A DNA stretch of 64,000 nt from Anisakis pegreffii. Its lineage: Eukaryota; Nematoda; Chromadorea; Rhabditida; Anisakidae. Positions within the stretch are counted from its first letter, which is position 1. Every line of letters starts with the position of its first letter. The stretch covers positions 1 through 64,000 of the forward strand of contig JAPYMA010000384.1 in NCBI GenBank assembly GCA_035041965.1, read 5' to 3'. The position numbers and the translations under genes are program-made. The notes below the pieces were generated by a model. The model was not told the origin of the DNA. It worked only from the letters and a program-made list of their open reading frames with translations, and ran no database searches. Below are positions 34,861 through 51,700 of this stretch, in pieces.

Positions 34861-35402
34861 CCTTAGAAATTGTTTGGTCGGAATCCGATTGTTGAAATTT
34901 CAACTGATATCGTCGGATTTTCCTGACGGACCGTCGATCGGATGCCATCACTAGTAATGGTACTGATGTTTTGAATAGCGAATTGTTAAATATCTAACGA
35001 GTCGAAATTAAGATACGACGTGCTGTGAGGTGTTTGCTGATAACGATAACGATCTGAATTCGGAATGCGAGAATGTTTGCGTTTCGGTGATGCAAATGGC
35101 TGGTTTGAGGAACGATCAAAAGTTGATGAAGATCAAAATGTGTCTAAGACGGAATCCACTTCATCGCGTTAGTCAATTTTGGTTTCATGTAATATGTTCA
35201 AGTTTTAGCTATTATTTCCCAGTGTTTTGGGATATTTCACTCAAATATCGGATCATCTGTTAAACATTGTGTACATTTGTTCAACTACATTTATTGCGAT
35301 AAATTTGACGCATTTGATGCAGTTCACAGCTATGAAATCGCATAGGACGTTTGAGAAGATGTATTGAGCGATTTTGGCTTCACTCACGGATCCAATTCAG
35401 AC

Positions 35403-35754
35403 TTAGAACCGTTTTGCATCAGTATGTATGACTGAAAGAATGTGTGATAGATATGAATATGGTATCATATTTTGTGATGCATCGAATGAAACAGCCAAAT
35501 ATTTCAGTGTTTTTTGCGATGCGTTCAGTGGAATCACAGAACGAGTGATCCATTCGTGTACGAAGATCATTGCTCGTGGCGTGCCAAAATGCTTCCCGGT
35601 AAAATGTATCTTGGCGATGAATTCCGCATATAGCTTCATTGCATCTTCTCGACTGAAAGCATTACGGACCAAAATGCGCAACGGACGATCTGCTCGGACA
35701 GTGCCCGTCGGTCATCTGTCACTATCATCTGGATGGGTTGGAGGTCTCCCATAG
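35403..35754. other. stretch open on both strands, coding strand undecided
   Basis: Open on the plus strand (35428-35754) and on the minus strand (about 35403-35703, with a second minus frame open from a TTCAG acceptor at about 35764 to 35640). The minus readings include SREDAMKLYAEFIAKIHFTG and GTPRAMIFVHEW in one frame and QMIVTDDRRALSEQIVR in the other, as if a frame had been lost. I do not recognise either product. Confidence 0.3.
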
Positions 35755-35759
35755 TCTCT

Positions 35760-37696
35760 GGAAACTGAATGAATAGTTTAAGTTTGTGTACATCAGCTCA
35801 ACTACATAGATAATAGCCGTCATGAAATCGCAAGCGATCTATTGGTAACACCGAAAGTTTGTAAGGATGTGTACCAGTACTCAATACCATTCATACTGCG
35901 ATAATAAGAACAACTAATGTTTTGCTGTTGGGGTGTCTTCAATTTAATTTGACTGTCATCACCATTACTATTTGGCTGGTCTTGACCGAATATTAAGCAA
36001 AAACAATTTATCAGTAGCATCTTCTGAATATGACTTGAATGAACCATAAACTGAATCTTACTGCTAAAGTTTTTTGACTGAATTTGACGCTGTAGAGACT
36101 TCAAATACCAATTTACTTTTACTATTTTGTCGTTTGTCATTTATGCATTGGAAGTGATAATTGTGGATTATATCTTCCATTCGATCATACGATTGCTTAA
36201 TTGTCTTGACTGCAATCTAATTGAAATCCTCTTTTGTATTTTCTACTCACTCAAAATATCGCCTTTAAATATAATTGTTTAATTGCAAAAGATGTGCTAA
36301 GTTCATTGTGTTTCACATAAATATATCTGCGTACATGAGTATTTGTTGTTTTTTGAATGATTTTTCACTTTATTGTTCATAGTCCATAAGAATTCTTTGT
36401 AAATATATATAGATATTGCTTTATATAAAACACTTAGCTGATCTGCTCTTACGAGTATGCAAATACATACACAATGGATTTCATCGATGCAATCGCTTGA
36501 TTAAGTTAATCGTAAGTAAACTCGACCGATCAGACCAAGTAGATCGTGAAATGCCGAATTCTGAGCAATAGCATGTAGATAGTAAGCTGCACTTAGCAGT
36601 AGACGATGTAAATTAGTGAAGGTTAATGAAGTTGAGATTATGGAGCGAATTTGGTATGATAAACATTTTGATCGACTGGATCTATCAATGAAAGTTTCCT
36701 TTTAAAGATAGAACAGATTAACTTTAACGAGTATGGAATTGAATCAGAAGAAGAATCAGTTAAAATTTTTTGAGAATTTAATGAATTCATTTCAAAATCG
36801 ATAGTTTACATTCTTAACGTTTACACTCTCGCTAGTCTTTTGCAGTCATTGATACCTGCTGAAATCAGCATCGTTTATCACTCAAATTGATCAAGGAGTG
36901 AAAATGTGAATTTGTAAGACAATTTCCGTGTTCCTTTTGAGGATATTTGAGGATTGACTCCTTTTTGATTCGTTGACTAATATCCATATGAATCATGAGG
37001 TATGTAAGTCAACTGCTCAATCAACTCAAGCCATTGAATTTAGTAATGATTTATCATCTGGAACTGCGATACACTTCTATTTCGTTTGCCTTCTCCTGGT
37101 AGCGGTTGCCTAGTTAAGTGTATTTTTTGTGAATAATGTAAACGTGTGTTAGTGATTCTGCGCCATTGCGTGCATTCGAAATGATTGAGTGAATGTGTTT
37201 CATAATTTAAAATTATAACATATTACTGACCTGCTTCCAAACATTGAAAATAGTCTTTTTGTGGTTTGACAGAAGCTAAAGTGAGTTTTTTTGGAATGCT
37301 AGAAAGCCGCTTCATTCAGACCATTATTGCCAGTCAAAGAACGTAGAAGTAATTTAATTTTATTACAAATTTCCTTTCTTTTCGTTGAACTGAACGGATA
37401 ATCGACGACTTATTGTGTAGACTACTCAGAAAAGATTCAACGTATTGTTCTGGTCTTCAGTGAATGAGGGAACTGCGTGGTTTCCAAATAAGCTTGAAAT
37501 GGTGTTCTCGAGGAGCATGGGCGGTAGCGTGAAGATATTGAATTACCGTTTGAATATGTGTGCATGTTATCTCTGAAACCGTGAATTGTTAAGGTTCACT
37601 CGGAACCCTTCATCTGTTGCCTTATCTAAACTAAATATAATATTTCACCTGTTATGCGGGTAATCAAAGTGTTCGTACTGCTGAACTCGTTGACAG
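35760..37696. other. intergenic, no supported gene
   Basis: AT-rich. The one longer frame, 35820-36140 on the minus strand, is Gln/Ser/Ile-rich without a domain. No repeats of note were seen. Confidence 0.5.
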
Positions 37697-39796
37697 GTGT
37701 CACGACCCAGTCGACGACACATTCCAATTTCTTGCGTGAGTTTAATGACTATCAGCACTTTGGATAGTTTATTTTTTCGGGGTTCATAAATATTTCAGTA
37801 TATTGAGGATATTGAGGTGATATTTCTTGGAATCTTAGAGTAAGTTTATCCAGTTGCTGCTTACTTATAAGCAGTGATATAATATTGCTCTACATACACT
37901 TTATAAATGCATTCAACTAATGTTGAGTTATATAAGCGTGTTGTATCCTACTGAAAATGAGTATAAGTTTTTGATTACGTTAACCATAATCAGGACCGTT
38001 TCCTGTATTCTGAGATTTGCTCAGCTTGCTTGCAATTAGAGAACACAAGGACGAAGTTTATCACTGCTAAAGTGTTTATAAGCCTTTCATTATCAGCTAA
38101 TCCAATTACCTCTCTCGTAAGACCTACTATAAGTTGTGTGGTTTCTGTACAGCAGATCAATGGTCGGTCATTTTTTCGTGAATTCTTCATCATTTGATCA
38201 CTCAATAAGGATTTAGTTCTGCAGATGAAGAATCAGTCGCCAAACAATCAACATTTGAAATCAGTAGGTCTGAATCAAGAACTGAACGAATTCCAGCGCA
38301 ACGGAAGCAATCAACCAGCAGGTTTGATTTCGATTGTTGAATCATTTCATTTATTCGTATGCGAACGAGGTGAGATATGCTTCGAAGTCAACGTCGAATT
38401 TTAATTTATTTCATAGAGATGCTGGCATCCTATTGATTTTTACACTTCCTAAAAAGTAATGAAAATAATTAATGATCGAAGAAGACGGCAAGTAGAAGAA
38501 AGTTGATTGTGAGATGTTTCCGAATTGTCCAAATGATTAAGGATTATTTTGGTCCAGAATTATATGATAATGTTTGGTGCGCATGATATTATGAGGATTA
38601 CCTTTCAGTCTCATCATAGATCAAACTGAACGAGTCTCTGTGATTCTTTTCATTCCATTCGTTTTTTGACTATGTGCAGGAGATTTGAGCCTACAGTCAG
38701 CAGCACATGTGTCCATTAGTCTTAACCGATCTCATTAAACTAAAATATATTCCAGTGAATTTCTTGCTTCGAACAGCTATACGCCATCGACGAAATCACC
38801 TAATGGCAGCACTCAACGATCTTCACTCGCAACCTCTTCATCTAAGAATTTGTCCACTGAAATCTCAACACTTCGTCCACACCAAAGTATTGGTGCCTCG
38901 ATCAGTAGTGACTCCACCCTATCACTGGAACGTATCAATATGAATGCATCAACAAACCCAGAATCACCTTCAACTAATCGCGATACTACAACAGCATTGA
39001 AACAGTTAAGTGTCTCAGCAGAAACAGAATATGATCACGTACGATGGAATACAATCACTCATAACGTCTCAACTTCAACCCAAATGGAACCGTTCACCTC
39101 TATGACGACAAGCAGCAAAAGATTTGGGGTGAAAAAGCGATCAGAGAATATTGAGATCAGGAAACGCAGAACAGCTCCATCGTCACCATCGTTTGACAAT
39201 TTCTTTGTTGGAACGGAATTCGCAAAGATTCATGAAAATGAATGGCCTATAGTGCCGACAGAGGATTACGTTGGTAATTACTTAACTGACCGAATCCAAA
39301 CGGCTCACTGTTTTTGACCAATAATTTTGATCATCAGTTTTGATCAGCTGTTTTGAGTCTGATAGTGAATGAAGGAAATTTTGTATCATGTTCAGAATGT
39401 CTTGATTTAATTGCTATAAAAGTGAAAATGAAAATGCCCATAGCCGGATCTTTTTGAGAGGTGAACTATTGAAGCTTTTTGGAGAGATTTTATTGGTCAA
39501 ACTTGAGAGCATTTAAGAATTTGGACAGTGATTTCATAGTTGAAAAGATCATTTCTCGTGAACCGCGATCATTTTGCAAGAAAAGTGTTGGTTATCAAAG
39601 TGATATGAAAATGAATTATTTCTTTTCAGTGGAAATACCGGAATTTATGAGTATAGTAGCCGTGCAACCATGGGGTATCGTCACTTCAGTGCTTCTCAGC
39701 TGTTTTTTTCTGCTCATCACTTGTGCCTTGGTTTCTTTTTGCATATTCCTTCGAGATCTTTACAAGTATCGGATAATTTTCGTCTCAAATGAATGA
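37697..39796 (+). CDS. Ser/Thr-rich single-pass membrane protein (3' part of gene)
   Basis: Exons 38225-38321, 38756-39273 and 39630-39796 join with exact phases and end at TGA 39796. A 39-base exon at 37697-37735 also fits in phase and would extend the same Ser/Thr-rich sequence upstream. The product is a long Ser/Thr-rich, low-complexity region, then a basic patch (KKRSENIEIRKRR), then one clear membrane helix (GIVTSVLLSCFFLLITCALV and on) followed by a short basic tail LRDLYKYRIIFVSNE. The first exon and any signal peptide were not found, so orientation in the membrane is not settled; a mucin-like ectodomain with a short cytoplasmic tail is one reading, and a tail-anchored protein is the other. 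No family recognised. Confidence 0.6.
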
Positions 39797-40240
39797 ATCA
39801 GGAACGAAAGATTCAAATTCGATGGGCATTCATTTGCGAGCGGAATCGACAATATATGCCGGCCTTATTGTGGATAACAAAGAAATCACTTTGAAATCAC
39901 ACGCTTTGCTCTAATTGATCTTTGATTTAATATACAAATTGAATTATTGCCATTCAAATTCAGAGCCAACAGCTCCTTGTATCATTGATGAGCGATTTGA
40001 GAGCTTGTAGTTAGTAAGCAGGCGAGCTGAAAACACTGAAAACAAGTGAATGTGAATCAGTGGGCAGCTCAGAAATTTCTTCTGTGCCAATGTGCGAGCG
40101 AGAGTTTTCTTGTGAATTCTTCATCATTGCATCAAAAAGTGCTTCGTTTGAGACGAACCGTTCAATTGTTTGTGAAATATGCAATATTGACACAAGTTTT
40201 TGCATCAGGACAAAATGGATTACTGTGCGGATTATTTCAG

Positions 40241-40429
40241 ATAGCATGCGTGATGATTATATTCGGGCTAATACCAGAAACAGCCTCAAGAGTCGACCCG
40301 TACAACGAATGTTCCACGACAGCGGTAGTCGCAACAGAACCCATAAGATACCCGTTGCACGTGCAAGTGCCGCTCTATGATCGACCACCAACCTATAGTA
40401 GTCTACAGCCGCCGCAAGCAACATACTGA
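40241..40429 (+). CDS. candidate terminal exon with hydrophobic start and PPxY motif
   Basis: After a good pyrimidine-rich TTTCAG acceptor the frame reads IACVMIIFGLIPETASR, then a Pro- and Tyr-rich stretch ending RPPTYSSLQPPQATY and TGA. PPTY matches the PPxY motif bound by WW domains of Nedd4-type ubiquitin ligases, and it follows a hydrophobic segment, as in membrane adaptors. It does not join in phase to the membrane exon ending at 39796, which has its own stop, so it is either an alternative 3' end of that gene or a separate gene. Confidence 0.45.
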   Translation: MACVMIIFGLIPETASRVDPYNECSTTAVVATEPIRYPLHVQVPLYDRPPTYSSLQPPQATY

Positions 40430-41172
40430 CTGCTTTCAAAGTTTGCGTAAAGTAGTTATCAGTATGAAATACACAATTGAAGATATTCTCTTGTGTCATT
40501 TGTAATATCTCAGAAATATCCTCGTATTTCAGAAGGAACGGGATTATGGCTGAAGATAATTCACTTGGAGGGAACCTTTCGTTCCTATTTTTTGCAGCCG
40601 CACTTTCCAGTGCTTTTTTGAACAGCATGAAAAAGATGCTCATCGGATGAAATCCTTCAGTACCCGAGTTCAGCATTGATTTAGCGATCTTACTGTCATA
40701 ATTTTGTGGATTTGTGAACAAAATATTATCATATCAGTTCGAACTGAAAGTACTGATACCGATCAGTAACTGAAAAGTCAGTTCACAAGATAGCTCAGTT
40801 CTCGAACTGTGCCTCTAGCAAACCTAAAAACCTAGCGGGCATTCGCGGTCGGATCTTCAACTCCTTGTTTGGGAGTAACGTTCCACTCGTTACGCCATGA
40901 ACAACACAACACCTACTATGCCGAAAATTAAATTGGTTTTTAAAATAAAATGTTCGATGAGGTAAAGTAATCCGATTGTGCATTATGGTGATCTGTAACG
41001 TGATGTTGTTGAGAGCATTGAACGATGAAATAATTTACTGTTATTGTTATCGAATTCATTAATGATTTAGTGATTAAACTTCGTTTGAATTAATTGTCGA
41101 ATTAAATTATTTCAATGATTCGACTACAGTAATCTAAGATTTATCGAACGCAATAAATGTATATTCGTTGTT

Positions 41173-46159
<4,987 letters not shown>

Positions 46160-46790
46160 ACAGTTGGATTGAAGATGGTAACCCTTATAGCTTTGAGATA
46201 GCTTTAGAAATACAGCTATATCTCCTCAAGAAAACGGAATCGTGTACAAAATATATGTTTTTCTGAATCTAGAGATTCCGCTGAATCGGTTGATGTTCAG
46301 ATATTCATATGTTACTAAGCAAACTTGAGGATACGGTATGCTCGAAGATGGCAAACCGTATATCATTGAGAAAATAAGTATATCTCCTCAAGAAAGCAAA
46401 ATCGCTCGGCAAAATATATGTTTTTCTGAAAGTAGAGATTCTGAGCAATCGAATGCTGCAAAGAGATTCATATGGTACCGGGCAAACCTGAGGGTACCGG
46501 TACCCTGAAGATTGTAATGCCCAGAGTGTAGCTATATCTGCTCAAGAAAGCGGAATTGCTCGGCCAAATTCTCAGTGACATACGGTTTGCCATCATCGAG
46601 CATACCGCATCCTCAAGTTTGCCCAGTAACATATGAATATTTGTTCACCAATCAATCCAGCGGAATCTCTACATTCAAATATATTTTGTCGAGCGATTTT
46701 GCTTTGTTGAGGAGATATAGCTATTTTTTTAAAGCTATCTCAACTAGCGCTGAGTCGCTCATTCACATTCCCGTATGATCACTATAGATC
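46160..46790. repeat. R1 foldback: inverse copy followed by direct copy
   Basis: The left arm, about 46180-46540, is the reverse complement of the R1 copy at 26.84-27.19 kb and itself contains the AGCTATATCTCCTCAAGAAA block twice. The right arm, from about 46575, runs in direct orientation with the same landmarks (ACGGTTTGCCATC, GAGCATAC, CAGTAACATATG, GAGGAGATATAGCTATTTT). Together they make a large imperfect inverted repeat. Confidence 0.85.
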
Positions 46791-47498
46791 AATTGAGAGG
46801 CTATACATAACTATAGAAATTTGAGTTTGATGTATTCAAGCTCACCGTCTTCTCAGCTTTGCCCGGAAACATATCATCATTTATACATCGTTCGATCGAG
46901 CAGAATCTCTTCTTTCTAACATTGAAATGCCGGCTTGAAAATTTCCACTTTGCGAGGAGATATATTAATTTTTGTGATGCTATTCGGGTAAAGACATTCA
47001 AGCCTACCGTACCCTCAGCTTTCACCAGTAACATATCAATTTCTTCACACCAATCGATCGAGCAGAATCTCTGGATAAAGAAAATCATATATTTTGTCGA
47101 GCGATTTTGCTTTGTTGAGGAGATATAGCTATTTTTTTAAAGCTATCTCAACTAGCGCTGAGTCGCTCATTCACATTCCCGTATGATCACTATAGATCAA
47201 TTGAGAGGCTATACATAACTATAGAAATTTGAGTTTGATGTATTCAAGCTCACCGTCTTCTCAGCTTTGCCCGGAAACATATCATCATTTATACACCGTT
47301 CGATCGAGCAGAATCTCTTCTTTCTAATAATGAAATACTGGCTTGAAAATTTCCACTTTGCGAGGAGATATATTAATTTTTGTGATGCTATTCGGGTAAA
47401 GACATTCAAGCCTACCGTACCCTCAGCTTTCACCAGTAACATATCAATTTCTTCACACCAATCGATCGAGCAGAATCTCTGGATAAAGAAAATCATAT
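46683..47498 (+). repeat. recent 408-bp tandem duplication within R1
   Basis: 46683-47090 and 47091-47498 are the same 408-bp unit, differing at only a handful of positions, for example ACATCG versus ACACCG and ATTGAAATGCC versus AATGAAATACT. The unit carries the ATCACTATAGATCAATTGAG block, two TTCAAGC(T/C)(C/T)ACCGT blocks and two GAGCAGAATCTCT blocks. Near identity implies a young event, either in the genome or in the assembly. Confidence 0.95.
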
Positions 47499-47499
47499 A

Positions 47500-47670
47500 A
47501 AATCATTTTTAATGTTTTTTATTGTTATTTAACGTTATTGAATATTATTTAATGTTATTTAATATTATTTATTGCTGTTTAATGTTATTTAATGTTATTA
47601 ATTGTTATTTGTTGTCATTTAATTTTTATTATAGTTATTTATTGTGATTTGTTGTTACTTAATGTTGTTC
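47500..47670 (+). repeat. degenerate TTATTTAATG tandem repeat
   Basis: Directly after the 408-bp duplication there are about a dozen units of the form TTATTTAATGTTATTTAAT with substitutions (TTATTTATTG, TTATTTGTTG). It looks like an expanded AT-rich minisatellite grown at the edge of the R1 array. Confidence 0.85.
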
Positions 47671-48701
47671 TGCACGTCGTCAAGATGGCAAACGTCGAGC
47701 CTACATTAGGATGAATATGTAAATTTGCGACAAAACAGGATATCCAATCGACGCGTTCAAGATCGATGAGATATCTTTCACACTAGTTGATTTGTAGAAA
47801 TTCACTTAACTCTGATATTCGCTGTCATGATGCTGTTTATAAATACTCATCATTATTTACCTCTTCTACTCCAGCTGCAGATGTTTTACTTACTTTGCTA
47901 ATGCGACCATTATTGAATGTAATTTATCAATAAAAACTAAATTTTAAGAAAATAAAATCATACAACGATTAAAATATATACAGCGCACTGATAATTGTTG
48001 AATTGCTGTCGTGCTAATGCAATAGAATCAGTCATTGTCAATAGAAGGAGCAAAAGTGAAAAATTAAATTGAGAATATATCGATAACTCTCAATGAATGA
48101 TTAATTTTAGTCGTTTGAATTAATCAATGGCTCGTATTTGCAACAGTTCAATAATAACTATGTCTATCAATTACATGAGCCGTTACTTATGAAGACACTA
48201 AAGCGATAACATATTACTGGACAAATTATTAATAATTGGACAAAAAATACAGGCAATACGTTTAAATAAATATAAAAACAATGAAGAAAGAGGTAACTTA
48301 TACAACATCACCAAAATCATACAAGTTTCGAATGGAACAGAAAGATAATCAAACGTCGAAACTTAAATTGAAATCCAGCAATAGCGAAGCCAATTTGACA
48401 AATATCCAACTGATCGCTAACGAGAAATGTTCTTCAACAGAAACGAATCAAAAATTCTCAATGAAAATGAAAGTGACACGAAAAAGAACACATGACAAGA
48501 CCTTCAGCAAAATCGAACGTTCTCATCAATCCATGTGTATAGAGCGATTATGAAAGTTACGATTCCATAAACAATGCGAAAGTATTCGTACGAAAACAAA
48601 AGTGAATCAATTTTTAAAGGCATGATATTTAAAGACACGATTAATTAAACACGATATTTGTTCAAATGGTAAATGCACGGAACACTGTTGGAAGAATTTC
48701 A
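47671..48701. other. intergenic between R1 array and the 1453-residue gene
   Basis: AT-rich. A plus-strand frame, 48281-48553, starts with ATG and is Lys/Ser/Thr-rich (90 codons). It has no domain, sits at the 3' end of the opposite-strand gene and has no splice context. I regard it as chance but note it. Confidence 0.45.
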
Positions 48702-51700
48702 TCATGAAATATTGTTTCCTGTAGACTTATTGAGTAGTATGCGACGACTTGCATATTGGCTGAGTACCAAGCGATTCATTTCTTCATTACCGTTGTTGTT
48801 GCTATCGAGTCGCTTTGAAGTGTTGAAGACTTTCTAAAGTATAGTTTATTTTTACTGTTATCACATTAATAAATTTCATATTTTCATTCAGATGTGATCA
48901 CTATAACTATTATAATAATCCTTTCCATTGCTACGCATAGATAAGTAAGCAAACATCAACGTTTTGGATAACTTTTGAATGGTTTTTGCAAATAATTCGG
49001 CCTGATCAGACTTATTACAGTCACCGATTACTTACTAACAGAATGGACACAATGGCAGAATGAATAAAATTATGACTTATCAAACCCAACTTTCGATGAA
49101 AAGATAAAACCAAAATTAGCTGTGTACCATAAATGAACCCACCGTAATGAAAAAGAGGTGTTCAACGGTTTGATCATACCCCTTTTCACCGCATCAGCGT
49201 ATTGCTTATCATTCATGGCAGTTGTATCCACATACGACTGCAATCCTCGATGCATTCCACCACTTGTCGACGCTATTTTGTCTTGTTCACCTTGTCTTCT
49301 TGCTACAAATTTTATGCAAAATAAAATAAGCGATGAAATATCATCAGGACGGTATTCAACTTTATCACCATCAATATTACACATTCACATAAACTCTCTT
49401 CACTCAATCATCTCCTTACACGCACTCATCAAAAAATCATTCATTTACAGATGTAGGGATGTGTCTTCATTGGGCACTCGACGAAAGCGAATGTGAATGA
49501 CAACACTTTCAGTTAAACAGCACTATGCATTGACGATATTACACTTTTTTGCTTGCTTTGATATAAGCTTCATGAAATTTGTTGACACAATCTAACAAAT
49601 ATTGTGAAGATTTGAACTTACAAAGTGAACGCTCAATACAAGTATAAACATCGAAACAACTGATGAGGTCTCAAAAAATGAGAGTATGAGATTGAATAGT
49701 AGCAAAGCGTAACCTGAAGTACTTGGTCTAGCCAATTTTTTCGGAGTGGCGAGTCGTTCGAGTCTTTTCGACAATCTTGGTTCACTTCGCGGTAGTGGAC
49801 TCGGCCGTTGAACGGAACGATTCATTAATCGTTCCTCTTTAGCACGTTGCCTTGTTAATGATTTCACATTCACCTAAAAAATCACAATCAATTCGACCGT
49901 TAAAATCGTTAACTCGTTAACCGTTAACATTCTTATGCATAGGATTTAGCGACAGATAATTGCTCACTTCAGACTGTTCAAATTTATAGTTATTAAATTA
50001 ATTAATCAACAAATTAATTGAAATTATCGATAACCAAATATTATTTCATAAATACTTAGTTTAAAGTATTCTATTTATACATATTACTGAACGAAACATT
50101 TCGGTAAAGTATTGCATAGCTAACCTGAGCGCATGGCAAACGACTGAGTTGATGCCCAGCTGCACTCGTCGATAGAGCACCACCACCAGCGGCTGACTTC
50201 ACCGCCGACGTAGCTGCTGCTGCTTTTTGACTGGCGGTATTTCGATCGATTGAGGACTTAGCCAATGTTTTTAGAGCAGAAACTGACGAACGAGATTCAG
50301 AAGTACTGAAAGAGTTATTCCCATAAAAGACATGCTCGATTTGTGTAACCATTATGGATGAAGTATACTTTTTGATGATTTCAGGTTCTTTCTCTTTGAC
50401 TAGACTCAACAATGAATACTCATTAAAAGCACCACAGGAAAGAATCATCCTGTTGTAATCACTCATAGAATATTTGTAATCCAAATAATCGAGTAATAAG
50501 CCTACCATCTGCGGGGTATGCCACTAGACCCTGAGTTTGATGCTTTACTTTGAGCCAATCTCTGAAATTATTTGATATCTTTTGTCAGAAAGTGATCAGG
50601 AAACATATTTTGAAGAAATTCTGCTGCTTGGACACGCACACAATAATATTAAAGCATTGATGCATAATCGCAAAGGCAATAATGAAACGTTGAAGAAAGT
50701 GTGTGAAGTGACTTTGCAAACGACCTAGAAATCGCTTCTTATAACTCAATTATAAACAACATGAAACACATTCGATATTAAGACCGCAGAAAACTGTTGA
50801 AAACGAAAATATCTTTTTTTTGACGAGTACTCGATAGCGTAAAGTCAAAGTCACCCGGAATGTATTCGGGATTTCTGACTGATGTTTTGAATGAAGTTGT
50901 TTAATACGATCCACGTGTTCTTGAATTGTAGGCGCTTTCTCCCAGAACTTTTTGTGTTGTAACTCAAAACGTGATCGAACTGAAACTGAAAACGAATCGT
51001 ACTTTGCATTCGAATCACTAAACAATACCCCAGAAACGCTTGTTAAACGAAACTGCAACGTTCGTTTCATATTTTCATGAACAAGTAATTATGATGAAGT
51101 GACGAAGTGAAAAATATTGAACTAATTGATCAGTGGACTGAACAACTTTCAAAAAATTTAACTAACCGGATGATGGAATTGCGGAGCGCTTTTTCGCTGA
51201 ATTTGAATTTTTATTTGTTTGCAAATCCGTTGCTGGCTTTTGAATTTCTTGCTCATTTTCGCAACGAACAAAATCATCTGGATTATCTTTTGTCATCTGT
51301 TTGGTATCTTGTTGGATAGCGCTTTCATCATCTTGTTGGATCGCATTCTCATCATCAAATTGCAACTCATCCATCAACTGATGCTTTTGTTCTGCTATCA
51401 AATCATCAACTGCATCACCCTTTATGCCATCCAAATTTTGCGAAATGTGTTGGTTTTCATTTACTGTTGAAACATCCGTCACTGGCATTTCAAGTTTATC
51501 TATCACTGATCCCAATACATCACCTACGGCTCCAGTATTGTCGTCGTTTGCTGACGGTCGACTCACAAGCGACGATGAGTGATTCGATGGCAGTGTCATT
51601 ACGTCACAACATTCTTCAAACACTTCCGCATCTCCTCCATCCATCGGCAAGAAAATTTTCTCGTTATTATATTCACATCCTTCATGAACGCCTTCATCAG

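Noticed and set aside
40257..40721. 154-codon open frame on the minus strand
   Set aside because: It is antisense to the PPTY exon for much of its length, has no domain, and its start region lies in AT-rich intergenic sequence.
48281..48553. Plus-strand 90-codon ATG frame, Lys/Ser-rich
   Set aside because: No domain, no splice context and position at the 3' end of an opposite-strand gene; chance frames of this size occur elsewhere in the window.
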